A stretch of 64,000 bases of DNA from Pseudoalteromonas byunsanensis (GTDB lineage Bacteria > Pseudomonadota > Gammaproteobacteria > Enterobacterales > Alteromonadaceae). Below, one piece after another: positions 9,190 to 18,004 of the stretch; the first letter of the stretch is position 1; every line of letters begins with the position of its first letter. A program made the translations under genes and the position numbers. The notes under the pieces were generated by a model. The model searched no databases. It had not been told where the DNA came from and saw nothing but the letters and a program-made list of their open reading frames with translations. The stretch is from the NCBI RefSeq assembly GCF_001854475.1, contig NZ_MNAN01000035.1, positions 281,460-345,459 on the forward strand, in the 5' to 3' direction.

Positions 9190-11154
9190 CTACTTAACGT
9201 AATAGAATAATGTATCTTGCTCTGAACCACTGTACACTTCATGGTTGTAAGGCCATACATCAAACCTAACGCTGTGCTGGTACAAAGACGCACCATTACG
9301 CAGGTAACTGTCTCCTCGCGTGGTTGATTTTACACTCATAATAATCAGTGAATAATCCAACCCAGATAGACTGCAGCCGGTTCCCTCATGATGCCATAAT
9401 GCAGCAGTATCATAAGAAACAAGCGGTTGTGTCAGGTCATTGTTTTGTTTTACAGCAATACAATTGGCGTTGTACAACTTACTTTTACTAATTTGCGAAA
9501 CCTTAGCGTGCTCATCAATGAACATCATTCCCTCTGTCATATTATTACGAACGGCTTGCCATTGTTCGTTGGGTAATACACCGACTTCGGCTTGGGTGAC
9601 AGGTGATGTGTGTACGATAGTTTCCAATCCATCGGTATGATGCGCAACTAGAGTCCAACCGCCACCATTTGTGGTCATATCACAGTGTGCGTAAAACGGC
9701 GCTATGCCACCATCACCATCAGGGTCAATGAGATATGTACCTGAACTGGCATTGGCGTTTTGCTGCAAAATACTAGCGCAAGTAATGCCATTCACAGGCT
9801 CTGGCTCTTCTGGTGGGGTTACAGGTCCGCCACTGGTTACGAAACCACCATAATATTCAAGCTCCGACAAGACGCGATAATTGTGCCCGTGTGTATTGTG
9901 AATTTTCAATCTAACATACTTGCCAATCGCCGGTTGTGTCAGTTCCACAGTTTGATCGTAGCTTCTTGCTAGCGAGAAAGATTCATGATCAATAAAGTTG
10001 ATGTTGTCGTCCGATACTTGCAACGTTACATCTTTCACGCCCATACCTAGATCCGCCGCACTCTTATGCACCATCACTCTAAATGCGCTAATGTATGCAC
10101 GTTTTTCAAACGCCACCTGTAACCAATGCTCCTGCGCAACGGTGGTTAACCACACACCCCTTTTAATCTTGCCGTAAGTCGCATCGGTATTAACAAGCGT
10201 TGAGAGATTATAACCATCAAACGCACCCGAGGCGCTGTCCAATGAATAGCTGTGGCTGGTTGTGTATGACGACTCAGTCAAACCATTCGATCCCACAAGG
10301 GCTATGTTGCCATATTGACCCGTTGTTTCACCCGGTTCTACGCCAAATGTACTCGATGTCTCAAGACGCAGCGCCATTGTATCTTTACCATAGTGAGTGA
10401 TGTCTTGGGCAAATAACTGATTTTTCAAATTAAGGATAGCCACTGCTTCTAACCAGTGTGCTGTTTCAGCGTCTTTTGACTGCTCTTCTTGCACCAACAA
10501 CTTGCCACTGATAGTTTGAAAACCTTCCTGATTAATCGCCTGCTGAGTTAGATTGTAGGCTAGGTTTTCATTTGTAATCCCATTGTTGTTATCTTTATAG
10601 ACAGCTAGATAACCAATTGATTCTTCAGCATGGACACTGCCGGACTCCTGCACATCAAGGCTAGCCCCAAAAGTTAACTTTGAGAGACTAGATACACGTA
10701 AAGCATAAGCATCAGCTCGATTTTGCGTTTGCCCATTTAATAAAATATGAGGCGCATGTACAAAGCTTTCATTAAAAAATTGATGCGTAGTGCCACTTTT
10801 TAAAGTGAACTCTCCTGCTTCCCAAATACTGCCATCTTGTAGTTGGTGACGACCTTTTTCAACCACCAAGAAAGAGACATACTCAGCGCCATGAACTCCA
10901 TCAAGGTAAGGCCACTCCTTAAATTGAACATCAAAGCTGCTGTCTGTTACATTGGATATAGATACCACTCCTGGCTCACTATCATTTAATGTGGGAACTG
11001 AAGCAAAAACAACTGGATCTGTATAACCATTGATGGCTATGGTTGTTTTTGAATCTGTTACCTCTACATTTTCAATTAGCGTTAATGAGTAGGCATTAGA
11101 TGAAATCACTGCACCTGCGCACAGTGCTATTGCTCTTAATACATTTCTTTGCAT
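9190..11154 (-). CDS. Large secreted protein with H-type-lectin-like, discoidin-like and fibrinogen-like domains
   Basis: The 654-residue protein has a signal peptide ending SNAYS. The N-terminal half holds two modules with SFDVQFKEWPYLDG, resembling repeat regions of H-type lectin proteins. A discoidin (F5/8 C)-like domain lies at about residues 290-440 (HWLQVAFEKRAYISAFRV, VRLKIHNTHGHNYRVLSELEYYG). A Pro/Glu linker follows, then a fibrinogen-like domain at about 460-654 (CDMTTNGGGWTLVAHHTDG) ending RFDVWPYNHEV. That last domain is paralogous to the gene at 7439. All three domain types bind carbohydrate or extracellular ligands, so this is probably a secreted adhesin or lectin. The first domain assignment is the least certain. 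Confidence 0.6.
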   Translation of the reverse strand: MQRNVLRAIALCAGAVISSNAYSLTLIENVEVTDSKTTIAINGYTDPVVFASVPTLNDSEPGVVSISNVTDSSFDVQFKEWPYLDGVHGAEYVSFLVVEKGRHQLQDGSIWEAGEFTLKSGTTHQFFNESFVHAPHILLNGQTQNRADAYALRVSSLSKLTFGASLDVQESGSVHAEESIGYLAVYKDNNNGITNENLAYNLTQQAINQEGFQTISGKLLVQEEQSKDAETAHWLEAVAILNLKNQLFAQDITHYGKDTMALRLETSSTFGVEPGETTGQYGNIALVGSNGLTESSYTTSHSYSLDSASGAFDGYNLSTLVNTDATYGKIKRGVWLTTVAQEHWLQVAFEKRAYISAFRVMVHKSAADLGMGVKDVTLQVSDDNINFIDHESFSLARSYDQTVELTQPAIGKYVRLKIHNTHGHNYRVLSELEYYGGFVTSGGPVTPPEEPEPVNGITCASILQQNANASSGTYLIDPDGDGGIAPFYAHCDMTTNGGGWTLVAHHTDGLETIVHTSPVTQAEVGVLPNEQWQAVRNNMTEGMMFIDEHAKVSQISKSKLYNANCIAVKQNNDLTQPLVSYDTAALWHHEGTGCSLSGLDYSLIIMSVKSTTRGDSYLRNGASLYQHSVRFDVWPYNHEVYSGSEQDTLFYYVK

Positions 11155-11274
11155 TTTATTTCCTTTATTTTTGCCTTAAAGCAGGACCATTACGCCAGCG
11201 ATAGGTACACAGGTCAATATACTGTTGCTAATTTTCGCACAAAAATACAATGTAATATGATTGCCAAAGACAGG

Positions 11275-11320
11275 GCAACTATATTTAATTGCATTATCAA
11301 AAGCTATTAAATATAGTTGC
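11275..11320. promoter_or_regulatory. Promoter flanked by a perfect 15-bp inverted repeat (operator-like) upstream of satD
   Basis: Arms GCAACTATATTTAAT (11275-11289) and ATTAAATATAGTTGC (11306-11320) are perfect reverse complements separated by 16 bases. A promoter fits exactly inside: -35 TTGCAT (11289-11294), 17-bp spacer, -10 TATAGT (11312-11317). The repeat arms therefore touch the -35 and cover the -10. A dimeric repressor binding both arms would block transcription. The adjacent SatD protein ends in a helix-turn-helix-like segment, so autoregulation is plausible but inferred. Confidence 0.6.
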
Positions 11321-11348
11321 ATATAGACAATAGAGTGGGAAGATAATA

Positions 11349-12008
11349 ATGATTGCTGTACTGACGGGAGATCTGGTTAACTCCAGCAAAATGCTTAATG
11401 AAATACACACGGACGCCATCACCACAATTCAAGGCCTATTACAGAGTATAAATGAGCAGCACGGCGCCACTGGCGAGATATATCGTGGTGATGAGTTTCA
11501 AATACAATTTCCAAATGCTATTCACGCCATTACCTGTACGATACTGATAAAATTAGCGCTGCACTTTAAAACACGATCTGATAAGCCTGTCCTGTGCACT
11601 TTGTCCCTTGCCTATGGCGAACAGCCACTATCAGGTAAGCAACCAACTATTTCAACAGGGCCCGTTTTTATTGAATCCGGAAGAGGGCTCGCCAACACCC
11701 CTCGGGGGGAGATTTCCGTCAGCTTTGGTCACAACAATACTAGCGAAATGAGATTACTGACGCAGTTCCTAAGTCACCAATTGAACAAGCTCACAAAAAC
11801 TCAAGCAGAGTTATTATACATCTACATCACAAACCACTTTGCAGAGCATCAAAAAATTGCTGAAATAACAAAAACCTCACGACAAAATATTAGTAATCGA
11901 CTCAGCAGTATTGGCGCTACCTTGATACGCGACTACATTGCTGTGATAAACCAGCGAGTTACAAAAGCTAAAGGAAAAGACGATGGACTTACTACTACTG
12001 TTAATTAG
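11349..12008 (+). CDS. SatD family protein
   Basis: The 219-residue cytosolic protein starts MIAVLTGDLVNSSKM. With EIYRGDEFQIQF near residue 45 this recalls the SatD family, named from a streptococcal acid-tolerance operon. The C-terminus (about 155-205, TQAELLYIYITNHFAEHQ then AEITKTSRQNISNRLSS) looks like a helix-turn-helix. The biochemical role of SatD is not established. It overlaps the next gene by 26 bases, so the two are translationally coupled, a pairing I recall from many proteobacteria. Transcription likely starts from the inverted-repeat promoter at 11275-11320. Confidence 0.7.
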   Translation: MIAVLTGDLVNSSKMLNEIHTDAITTIQGLLQSINEQHGATGEIYRGDEFQIQFPNAIHAITCTILIKLALHFKTRSDKPVLCTLSLAYGEQPLSGKQPTISTGPVFIESGRGLANTPRGEISVSFGHNNTSEMRLLTQFLSHQLNKLTKTQAELLYIYITNHFAEHQKIAEITKTSRQNISNRLSSIGATLIRDYIAVINQRVTKAKGKDDGLTTTVN

Positions 12009-12765
12009 CGCACATTTTGTCGGCGACTTTTACCTGCAACCAACAGCGTGGGTGATGTGTAGAAATACCCGCCATATAAAGTCCGCTGGTTTATGGAAGC
12101 ACTTTTTGGTTCATCTTGCGCTTAACACTTTGGTTTTCTTGCTAGCTGATTTTTCATTTTGGCAGGCAAGCATCGCTGTAATGATCATTGCTTTTTCACA
12201 CTTATTAATGGATTACATTAAGTCTCATCTAAACAATAGCCTACGTACTTTTTTGCTAGATCAAGGTGTACATCTTGTGATTATCTGTTTGGTATGGATC
12301 TATTTATCTGAATATTCCTTATCGCAAATCCAATCATTTCTTAGCAGCTTTATCAGTAACAAAAATATTATCATAGGCCTTGCCTACTTACTGGCATGTA
12401 AACCCGCTTCAATAATTATTGCATTAGCATTAAAAAAGCATACGGATAGCTTAACAGCCTCAGCTCAGCAACACGCAAATTCAGGCAGCCACGTAACGCA
12501 CGAGCCTATCAATATTGGTTTAATCTCGGCAGGTGCTTGGATTGGCTATATCGAGCGTTGTTTAGCAATTTCCTTTATCTTTATGGGGCAATTTGCTGGG
12601 ATCGGCTTTTTAGTGGCGGCCAAAACCATATTCAGATTTGGTGATTTGACCAAGAACAAGGATATGAAACTCACCGAATATATGATGCTAGGCACCCTAT
12701 TTAGTTACGCTATCGCACTATTTATTGGTTGGCATGCACTGCGCTTATATCAGCTATTTCCCTAA
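11983..12765 (+). CDS. DUF3307 domain membrane protein
   Basis: The 260-residue integral membrane protein has about six hydrophobic segments. The N-terminal block LLISAHFVGDFYLQPTAW and the nearby HFLVHLALN and SHLLMDYIK are the conserved features of DUF3307 as I know it. The His and Asp residues sit within or beside helices. The start codon lies inside the end of satD. No function is established for the family. Its persistent linkage to SatD suggests that SatD acts on, or reports on, this membrane protein. Confidence 0.75.
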   Translation: MDLLLLLISAHFVGDFYLQPTAWVMCRNTRHIKSAGLWKHFLVHLALNTLVFLLADFSFWQASIAVMIIAFSHLLMDYIKSHLNNSLRTFLLDQGVHLVIICLVWIYLSEYSLSQIQSFLSSFISNKNIIIGLAYLLACKPASIIIALALKKHTDSLTASAQQHANSGSHVTHEPINIGLISAGAWIGYIERCLAISFIFMGQFAGIGFLVAAKTIFRFGDLTKNKDMKLTEYMMLGTLFSYAIALFIGWHALRLYQLFP

Positions 12766-12948
12766 GTTTTCATAGCCACACTCAGTGAAAAACGCCTGCA
12801 CAGTAACGTAGGGTTTGATAACTTATGTAACAATTAACATACCAAATAAAATGGTCTCATCTCATCGCTATTGCTAAATTGGATCATATAAAATATCGAG
12901 TTTAAGCATGTTTTGACACGGAAAAATTATAAATAATAAGGCGATACT

Positions 12949-14115
12949 ATGAACTTCAAACGCATGTTGCTTGTTGTAACATTGGCATTACTAGCCACTC
13001 AACCGCTATTTGCCAAAAACCAGCCTAACTACGCCACTAGTAAACTTAATGACCAAGTATATGTAATCACCCAAATATGGAACGGCAATAACAACGGCAA
13101 CGCAGGCGTTGTAATTGGCCCTAATGGCGTCATGTTAATCGGCTCTTTGATGGCAAGCAGCGCCCCCTATCTCGCTCAGGAAATCAAAAAACTGACTAAC
13201 AAACCAATCAAGTTTGTTATTAACATCGATTCAGATCCATACAATCATCATGCTAACCAATACTTTGCAGAGCAAGGGGCGACCATCATTGCCCATGAAA
13301 ATATGCGTTATGAAAAAGCCTATACCGAGTTGCTATTCAAACAGCAAATATCTATTGCCATGGGAAATGAAACCGTCACCGCATATCACTCTCCTACTCA
13401 TCAACTTAACCATATTGATGTACACCTTGAAAACAGCAATGTGATTTTTATGAGTGATGGATTTAAGGGACATTGGTTAACTCCACATGGTCCCAATGGG
13501 TTAAAAGGAGTACTAGAAAGCTTTGATAAAGCGCTTGAACTGGCAAATGATAAAACCATCATAGTTACAGGTAATACTTCAAAAAACCCAACGCACTATG
13601 TTAGAGATAAGGCGACACTGATTAAGGTAAAACAACTGCACATAGATTTTACTGAACGTGTCGGCACTCTATATCAAAAAGGAATGACTGCTGAGCAAAT
13701 TGCTCAAGATGACGTAATCAATATTCTGTTAAAAAACTTTAGCGCATATTCCACAGCCAAACGCTGGATCCCAGATGAAATTGCGATGCTTTTAGAATCC
13801 GACTTTATCCAACCTTACCCACTTACCCATGCCCAGTTAATGAACTATACGGGTAACTATTTACTTGATGATGGTACTAAGGTTGAAGTTTTGCTTGAAG
13901 GCAACCGCTTATTTGCGCGCTCCCCCGGTTCATTTATGTTCGAACTTACTGCCCAGTCTAAAGAGGTGTTTGACTTTAAAGCGGTACAAGGGAAAAACCA
14001 GATCCGCTTTAACTTCTCACAGGCAGGTCACATTCAAAGCCTCACCACCGAGTTGGAAGACAACGGCTGGTGGGCAAGCAGGATAAAAGCTGGTACACAT
14101 ATAAAACAACTATAA
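12949..14115 (+). CDS. Secreted metallo-beta-lactamase-fold protein with degenerate metal site
   Basis: The 388-residue protein has a signal peptide ending LFAKN. An MBL-fold domain fills about residues 30-235, with the strand order and spacing of zinc hydrolases (NNNGNAGVVIGPNGVMLIG, then FVINIDSDPYNHHANQYF). The canonical HxHxDH reads DSDPYNHH, and the usual active-site aspartate after the first strand pair is replaced (LIGSLM). The second ligand region is HSPTHQLNHIDVHL. A C-terminal domain (290-388) resembles lipocalin-like extensions of serine hydrolases. Zinc binding is probably lost or altered. The gene is 99 bases upstream of a TonB receptor on the same strand and may be expressed with it. 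Confidence 0.6.
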   Translation: MNFKRMLLVVTLALLATQPLFAKNQPNYATSKLNDQVYVITQIWNGNNNGNAGVVIGPNGVMLIGSLMASSAPYLAQEIKKLTNKPIKFVINIDSDPYNHHANQYFAEQGATIIAHENMRYEKAYTELLFKQQISIAMGNETVTAYHSPTHQLNHIDVHLENSNVIFMSDGFKGHWLTPHGPNGLKGVLESFDKALELANDKTIIVTGNTSKNPTHYVRDKATLIKVKQLHIDFTERVGTLYQKGMTAEQIAQDDVINILLKNFSAYSTAKRWIPDEIAMLLESDFIQPYPLTHAQLMNYTGNYLLDDGTKVEVLLEGNRLFARSPGSFMFELTAQSKEVFDFKAVQGKNQIRFNFSQAGHIQSLTTELEDNGWWASRIKAGTHIKQL

Positions 14116-14214
14116 ATCAACCAGTAAATAATAGCAGGCATTAAGCTTGCTATTATTGAATCACTTCCATTGTCTGCTATCTTTTTTAAGTACATTGTTT
14201 TCAAATAACTATAG

Positions 14215-16200
14215 ATGATACTTTCCAAACTCCGCTGTTCTTACTTGCTCTTCATGTCCGCTTCAATGCTGACTTTTTCTGCTGCGTCACAAGATGATGT
14301 CTTTGAGTCGCTTTTTGAGATGTCGCTGGAAGAACTGCTAAACACTCCGGTGATCACCGCCTCAAAACAAGCAGAGTCATTGCGAAACTCCAACGCCAGT
14401 ATATCGGTTATTTCTCGCCAGCAAATAGAACAATTCGGCGCACACAGCCTCTACGAAATTTTAGAGCGCATCGTCTCAGTCAATAGCAATTATGGTGTAC
14501 TCACTGCAATTACCACGCGAGGCAGTAAACCTTGGACAGGACTATTACAGCACCTAGGGCTGCTCAATGGCAGACCTTTTGGCAACCTCTCTGGTGCCCA
14601 TAACTTATACTCTTCAATAGCACTGTCTTCGATTGAGCGCATTGAGTATATCCGTGGTCCGGGATCTGTTTTGTATGGCACAAACGCCTATCAGGGCGTG
14701 TTCAATATTATTACCCGACAGAGCAAACATGATGGTTGGCAAGCCAATCAAAGCATTACTGTTGGCAGCTTTGATTCACAAATTATCGATGCCAGTTATC
14801 TATATAAAAATGGTGATTTATCCACCGCAATCAATGTACTGTACTCAGATATAGGTGGCTGGGATGCCGTTACAACCGATCCAACAACAAACAACACATT
14901 CAGTAAAAAAGCATTTCAAGAAGAAAAAACACTGCACTTGGACGTAAACTACAAAACCCTTTCTCTGTCACACTTTAGAAGTGTGCAACAGAAGTTCGCT
15001 AACTTTTGGGATGCACCACAAGCGAACTATATTCCTTGGTCAAAACTTCATCCATCCACTTTCACCAACCTAACTCATCAATATCAATTTGATGATAATT
15101 GGCAATTAGATAGCCACTATACGAATATCAAAAAAGTGATGGAATGGAGCAGTGAAGGTATTGCAGATAGCTTTATACGCATAAAATCACCACTCAATAT
15201 CAGACTATTGGAATTTAATGTAAGCGGTGATTTATCTGATAATACCTCGCTGTTGGTGGGCGCGTATCATGAGCATCGCAGAGTATATGATGCCTCGACT
15301 ATTCCCGACGCCAAAGAGCGCTATGCCAGCATTTATGCACAAATTAAGTACGCAGTCACGCCCAAGTTGAGTGTAGAACTGGGTGGACAATATGTAACTT
15401 CGCTCAAACTCATCAATAACATTGATAATCAGTCAGATTTTGTACCAAGACTTGGACTGACTTATCACTTGGATGACGCATGGACCGTAAAGCTTCGTCA
15501 TGCAAAGGCGTTTCGCCATCCATCGTCAGGCGAGCGCACAATTGAAACGCCAGGGATCCAAAAAGGAACCCCTGATCTTAGCTCTGAAACCATTAACACC
15601 ACAGAAGCACAATTTTTTTATCAAACCAACGAACAGCTTTTCATTACAACCATATATAAAAGCGAAGAGCATGATTTGATCCTACTCAGACCCTCAGATG
15701 ACCCTGACTTTGCATTGGAGAACAAAAACAGTGGTGAAATTTCGTCATATGGTATTGAGTTGGAATATAAGCATCAATTAACTGCTCACTGGTATGCAGA
15801 AATGTCTGCCACCCACCAGCGCAATGAAGATAAACAAGGCACAAAAAATATTAATTTATCTCCTAACAACAGCTTTAAGCTTGGTTTGAGCTACGATGAT
15901 TCACTTTGGCAATTTGGTATGTATCTACTGAGTTACTCTAAATATCACGACAACATTTCATTTGACCCAAACCGAAAGCTTGTGAATCCACCAGCTAATG
16001 GTTATGACTGGTTAACGTTTAAGGCAAGCCGCAAATTTACCGTTAACACCGACAACCAACTCACTGTGTCACTGGAAATTAAAAACCTATTAGATGAAGC
16101 TGTTTATCAGCCTAATGATACTCCCGTGTTTTATCCCATTAATACCCTGCCTGCACGCGAAGGCTTAGGAGCGTTTTTGTCACTGAATTACAAGTACTAA
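14215..16200 (+). CDS. TonB-dependent outer-membrane receptor
   Basis: The 661-residue protein has a signal peptide (about 1-25). A plug domain follows (about 40-155) with recognisable ITASKQAESLRN, IRGPGSVLYGTNAYQGVFN and IITRQ segments. A 22-strand-type barrel ends in the terminal aromatic residue (LSLNYKY). It uses proton-motive force through TonB-ExbBD to import a bound ligand such as a siderophore, cobalamin, glycan or peptide. Neither the plug nor the barrel tells me which. No Fur-like box was evident. The preceding MBL-fold gene suggests processing of the same ligand, an inference only. The start lacks an obvious strong Shine-Dalgarno sequence. Confidence 0.85.
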   Translation: MILSKLRCSYLLFMSASMLTFSAASQDDVFESLFEMSLEELLNTPVITASKQAESLRNSNASISVISRQQIEQFGAHSLYEILERIVSVNSNYGVLTAITTRGSKPWTGLLQHLGLLNGRPFGNLSGAHNLYSSIALSSIERIEYIRGPGSVLYGTNAYQGVFNIITRQSKHDGWQANQSITVGSFDSQIIDASYLYKNGDLSTAINVLYSDIGGWDAVTTDPTTNNTFSKKAFQEEKTLHLDVNYKTLSLSHFRSVQQKFANFWDAPQANYIPWSKLHPSTFTNLTHQYQFDDNWQLDSHYTNIKKVMEWSSEGIADSFIRIKSPLNIRLLEFNVSGDLSDNTSLLVGAYHEHRRVYDASTIPDAKERYASIYAQIKYAVTPKLSVELGGQYVTSLKLINNIDNQSDFVPRLGLTYHLDDAWTVKLRHAKAFRHPSSGERTIETPGIQKGTPDLSSETINTTEAQFFYQTNEQLFITTIYKSEEHDLILLRPSDDPDFALENKNSGEISSYGIELEYKHQLTAHWYAEMSATHQRNEDKQGTKNINLSPNNSFKLGLSYDDSLWQFGMYLLSYSKYHDNISFDPNRKLVNPPANGYDWLTFKASRKFTVNTDNQLTVSLEIKNLLDEAVYQPNDTPVFYPINTLPAREGLGAFLSLNYKY

Positions 16201-16233
16201 TACACGTCTATGCGTTACTCAACAAGCTGCATA

Positions 16234-17691
16234 TTATGCTAATAAGTTGATAATACTCATCATACTCTGAGAAAATGATTTATTCGCTTGCGTTGCAAGG
16301 GTTAATTGCGCTTGCTGTAACGTATCACTTTTTACCTTGCGAGAAATATCTGCTGCATAATCAGCATCTGTAATACGCTGATGTGCAGAACTCAGATATT
16401 CATGCTGATTGATTTGATTACGATGTACATGTGCTAGCGCATTGATTTTCGAACCGATATCTGCGCGAAATTGACCGACTGTTGCGATTGCTTTGTCGAT
16501 GGTCTCAATGAACCCTTGTGCATCCCCAGAGCTTGCCACAACGAAATCCTCTAAGCCTAAACTGTGAGCACTTGCTTCAATATCATCAAAAATTACATAA
16601 CCATTTTCACCGACGGCCAAATCTTTTACGGTCACCACCATAGGCCCATCCGTCTCCCTAGAAACTGATGGCGCAACAACAGGCTCAGTAGGCGGCTCAG
16701 GTTCTGGAGGCGGCTCGGGTTGTGGCAACTCAGCAATTTCATCCCAGCTTGCAGTAATATCAAAACGGCCATTGCCAATAACCGACAGCAAAAGGTGCTC
16801 AGTGACCACATCGAAATGCAGCTCTTCATAGCGATTATTTTGCGCAATATTACCATCTCCTGAATAAGTAAATTGCATGTCGCGTATCACACGACTATTT
16901 CGTGCAGGTAAATTAAAGCGGCCTCCGTCAAACAACAAACTATTGTCATAGCTTTCATCTCCCGTATAGCCATTTGCTGGGGTAAACAAATTTCTCTCAA
17001 CAACATTCTGAACCGCACTCAGATCGCTACCCACTAAGTGCTCACCATTGGCAGAAAAAATTGCAATATCATCATTTGCGCCATGATCGTACAAATAGAT
17101 CCGCACATTCTTTGACCCTTCAGGGATCAAACCAAAAGAAATATATCCTGAACTCCTATCTGTAGCCGTTACACCGTTTGTAAGAACACGATCTAACGTG
17201 TCGACATTCTCTATGGGCGGCGGTGGAGGCGGCGGCGGAGGTGGTTCTGGCGGCAGTACTACTGGCGGGGGCTCTTTAACAGAAAGTAACGGCTTTTTGC
17301 CGAAGACTTCTGTTTGCTCAGCTAATTGGTCAATCGCTTGAATGTTTGCCTTAATTTCTTGATCCAAGCTTGCTCTATCGGCATCACTGTAACTTTCATT
17401 TGCCGCTTGCAGCAGCAACGTACGTATTCTTTGTAGATGCTCTGATACCCCCCCTAAAGCCGAGTCTGCCACTTGACCATAGCTAATACCATCATTGATA
17501 TTCTTTTGTACCTGCTCTTTTACCTTAAGTTGTGTTTGAAGCCGATTACTTAACTGTAAGCCTGCTGCATCATCTTTTGCTGAATTTATTCTTTTTCCGC
17601 TACTAAGTGCTTGTGATAATCCTCTTTGTTCATCCGTCAACTTATTAGCTGCAAATTGGTGCCTGCTCAAAAATCCATTTATTGATAACAT
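16234..17691 (-). CDS. Chimeric flagellin with a proline-flanked central insert domain
   Basis: Residues 1-135 are a flagellin D0/D1 N-terminus (SGKRINSAKDDAAGLQLSNR; NDGISYGQVADSAL). Residues 390-485 are the matching C-terminus (ITDADYAADISRKVKSDTLQ; ATQANKSFSQSM). In between, instead of an ordinary variable domain, lie a proline-rich linker with nine consecutive prolines (151-159), a beta-rich globular region (about 165-320, containing DHGANDDIAIFSANGEHLVG), a second Pro/Glu linker (322-340) and a short strand-rich piece. Both flagellin ends are intact, so filament incorporation is plausible with the insert displayed outward on stalks. No flagellar genes are nearby. A sigma-28-like promoter lies upstream. 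Confidence 0.75.
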   Translation of the reverse strand: MLSINGFLSRHQFAANKLTDEQRGLSQALSSGKRINSAKDDAAGLQLSNRLQTQLKVKEQVQKNINDGISYGQVADSALGGVSEHLQRIRTLLLQAANESYSDADRASLDQEIKANIQAIDQLAEQTEVFGKKPLLSVKEPPPVVLPPEPPPPPPPPPPIENVDTLDRVLTNGVTATDRSSGYISFGLIPEGSKNVRIYLYDHGANDDIAIFSANGEHLVGSDLSAVQNVVERNLFTPANGYTGDESYDNSLLFDGGRFNLPARNSRVIRDMQFTYSGDGNIAQNNRYEELHFDVVTEHLLLSVIGNGRFDITASWDEIAELPQPEPPPEPEPPTEPVVAPSVSRETDGPMVVTVKDLAVGENGYVIFDDIEASAHSLGLEDFVVASSGDAQGFIETIDKAIATVGQFRADIGSKINALAHVHRNQINQHEYLSSAHQRITDADYAADISRKVKSDTLQQAQLTLATQANKSFSQSMMSIINLLA

Positions 17692-17718
17692 TCCACTGTA
17701 CCGATATAACTTTCACAT

Positions 17719-17744
17719 TCATCAGCAATTCTTGTACCAATTTA
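17719..17744 (-). promoter_or_regulatory. Sigma-28-like promoter of the chimeric flagellin
   Basis: On the minus strand TAAA (17744-17741) is followed after 14 bases by GCTGATGA (17726-17719), six of eight matches to GCCGATAA. The spacing is one base shorter than usual. It ends 27 bases before the ATG, as expected for a FliA-dependent flagellin. Confidence 0.45.
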
Positions 17745-18004
17745 GGGTAATTGCATTTTTATCAACTTTCCTTGTAAATTTTCATGGTCTGTAGAAATAA
17801 TGGCCTTCATTGTTTTAACTTTGTGTAAATGAATAGTGGCTATGGCAATGAGTACGTTTTTTTGACGCGGCAAGTAAAAGTATTATTGCCGCTTGAATGA
17901 ACACCCCAATATTTACAATAACCTCATAATTTAGGCTTGTATTAACAAATAGTCAGGGTATCGTATAGCACAAATGTAAGTCACGTCTCTCAGTTGGAAT
18001 TCAG
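17745..18004. other. Divergent intergenic region between flagellin and pilus operon
   Basis: No gene seen. An inverted repeat GCGGCAA/TTGCCGC (17867-17873 with 17886-17892, 12-base spacer) lies about 110 bases before the pilus chaperone start. It could be a regulator site or a leader hairpin. A weak sigma-70-like pair is TTGTAT (17937-17942) and TATCGT (17959-17964). Confidence 0.3.

Noticed and set aside
14127..14157. Terminator between the MBL-fold gene and the TonB receptor
   Set aside because: AATAATAGCA/TGCTATTATT forms a 10-bp hairpin but has no T-tract on the plus strand; it may be a processing or stabilising hairpin only.
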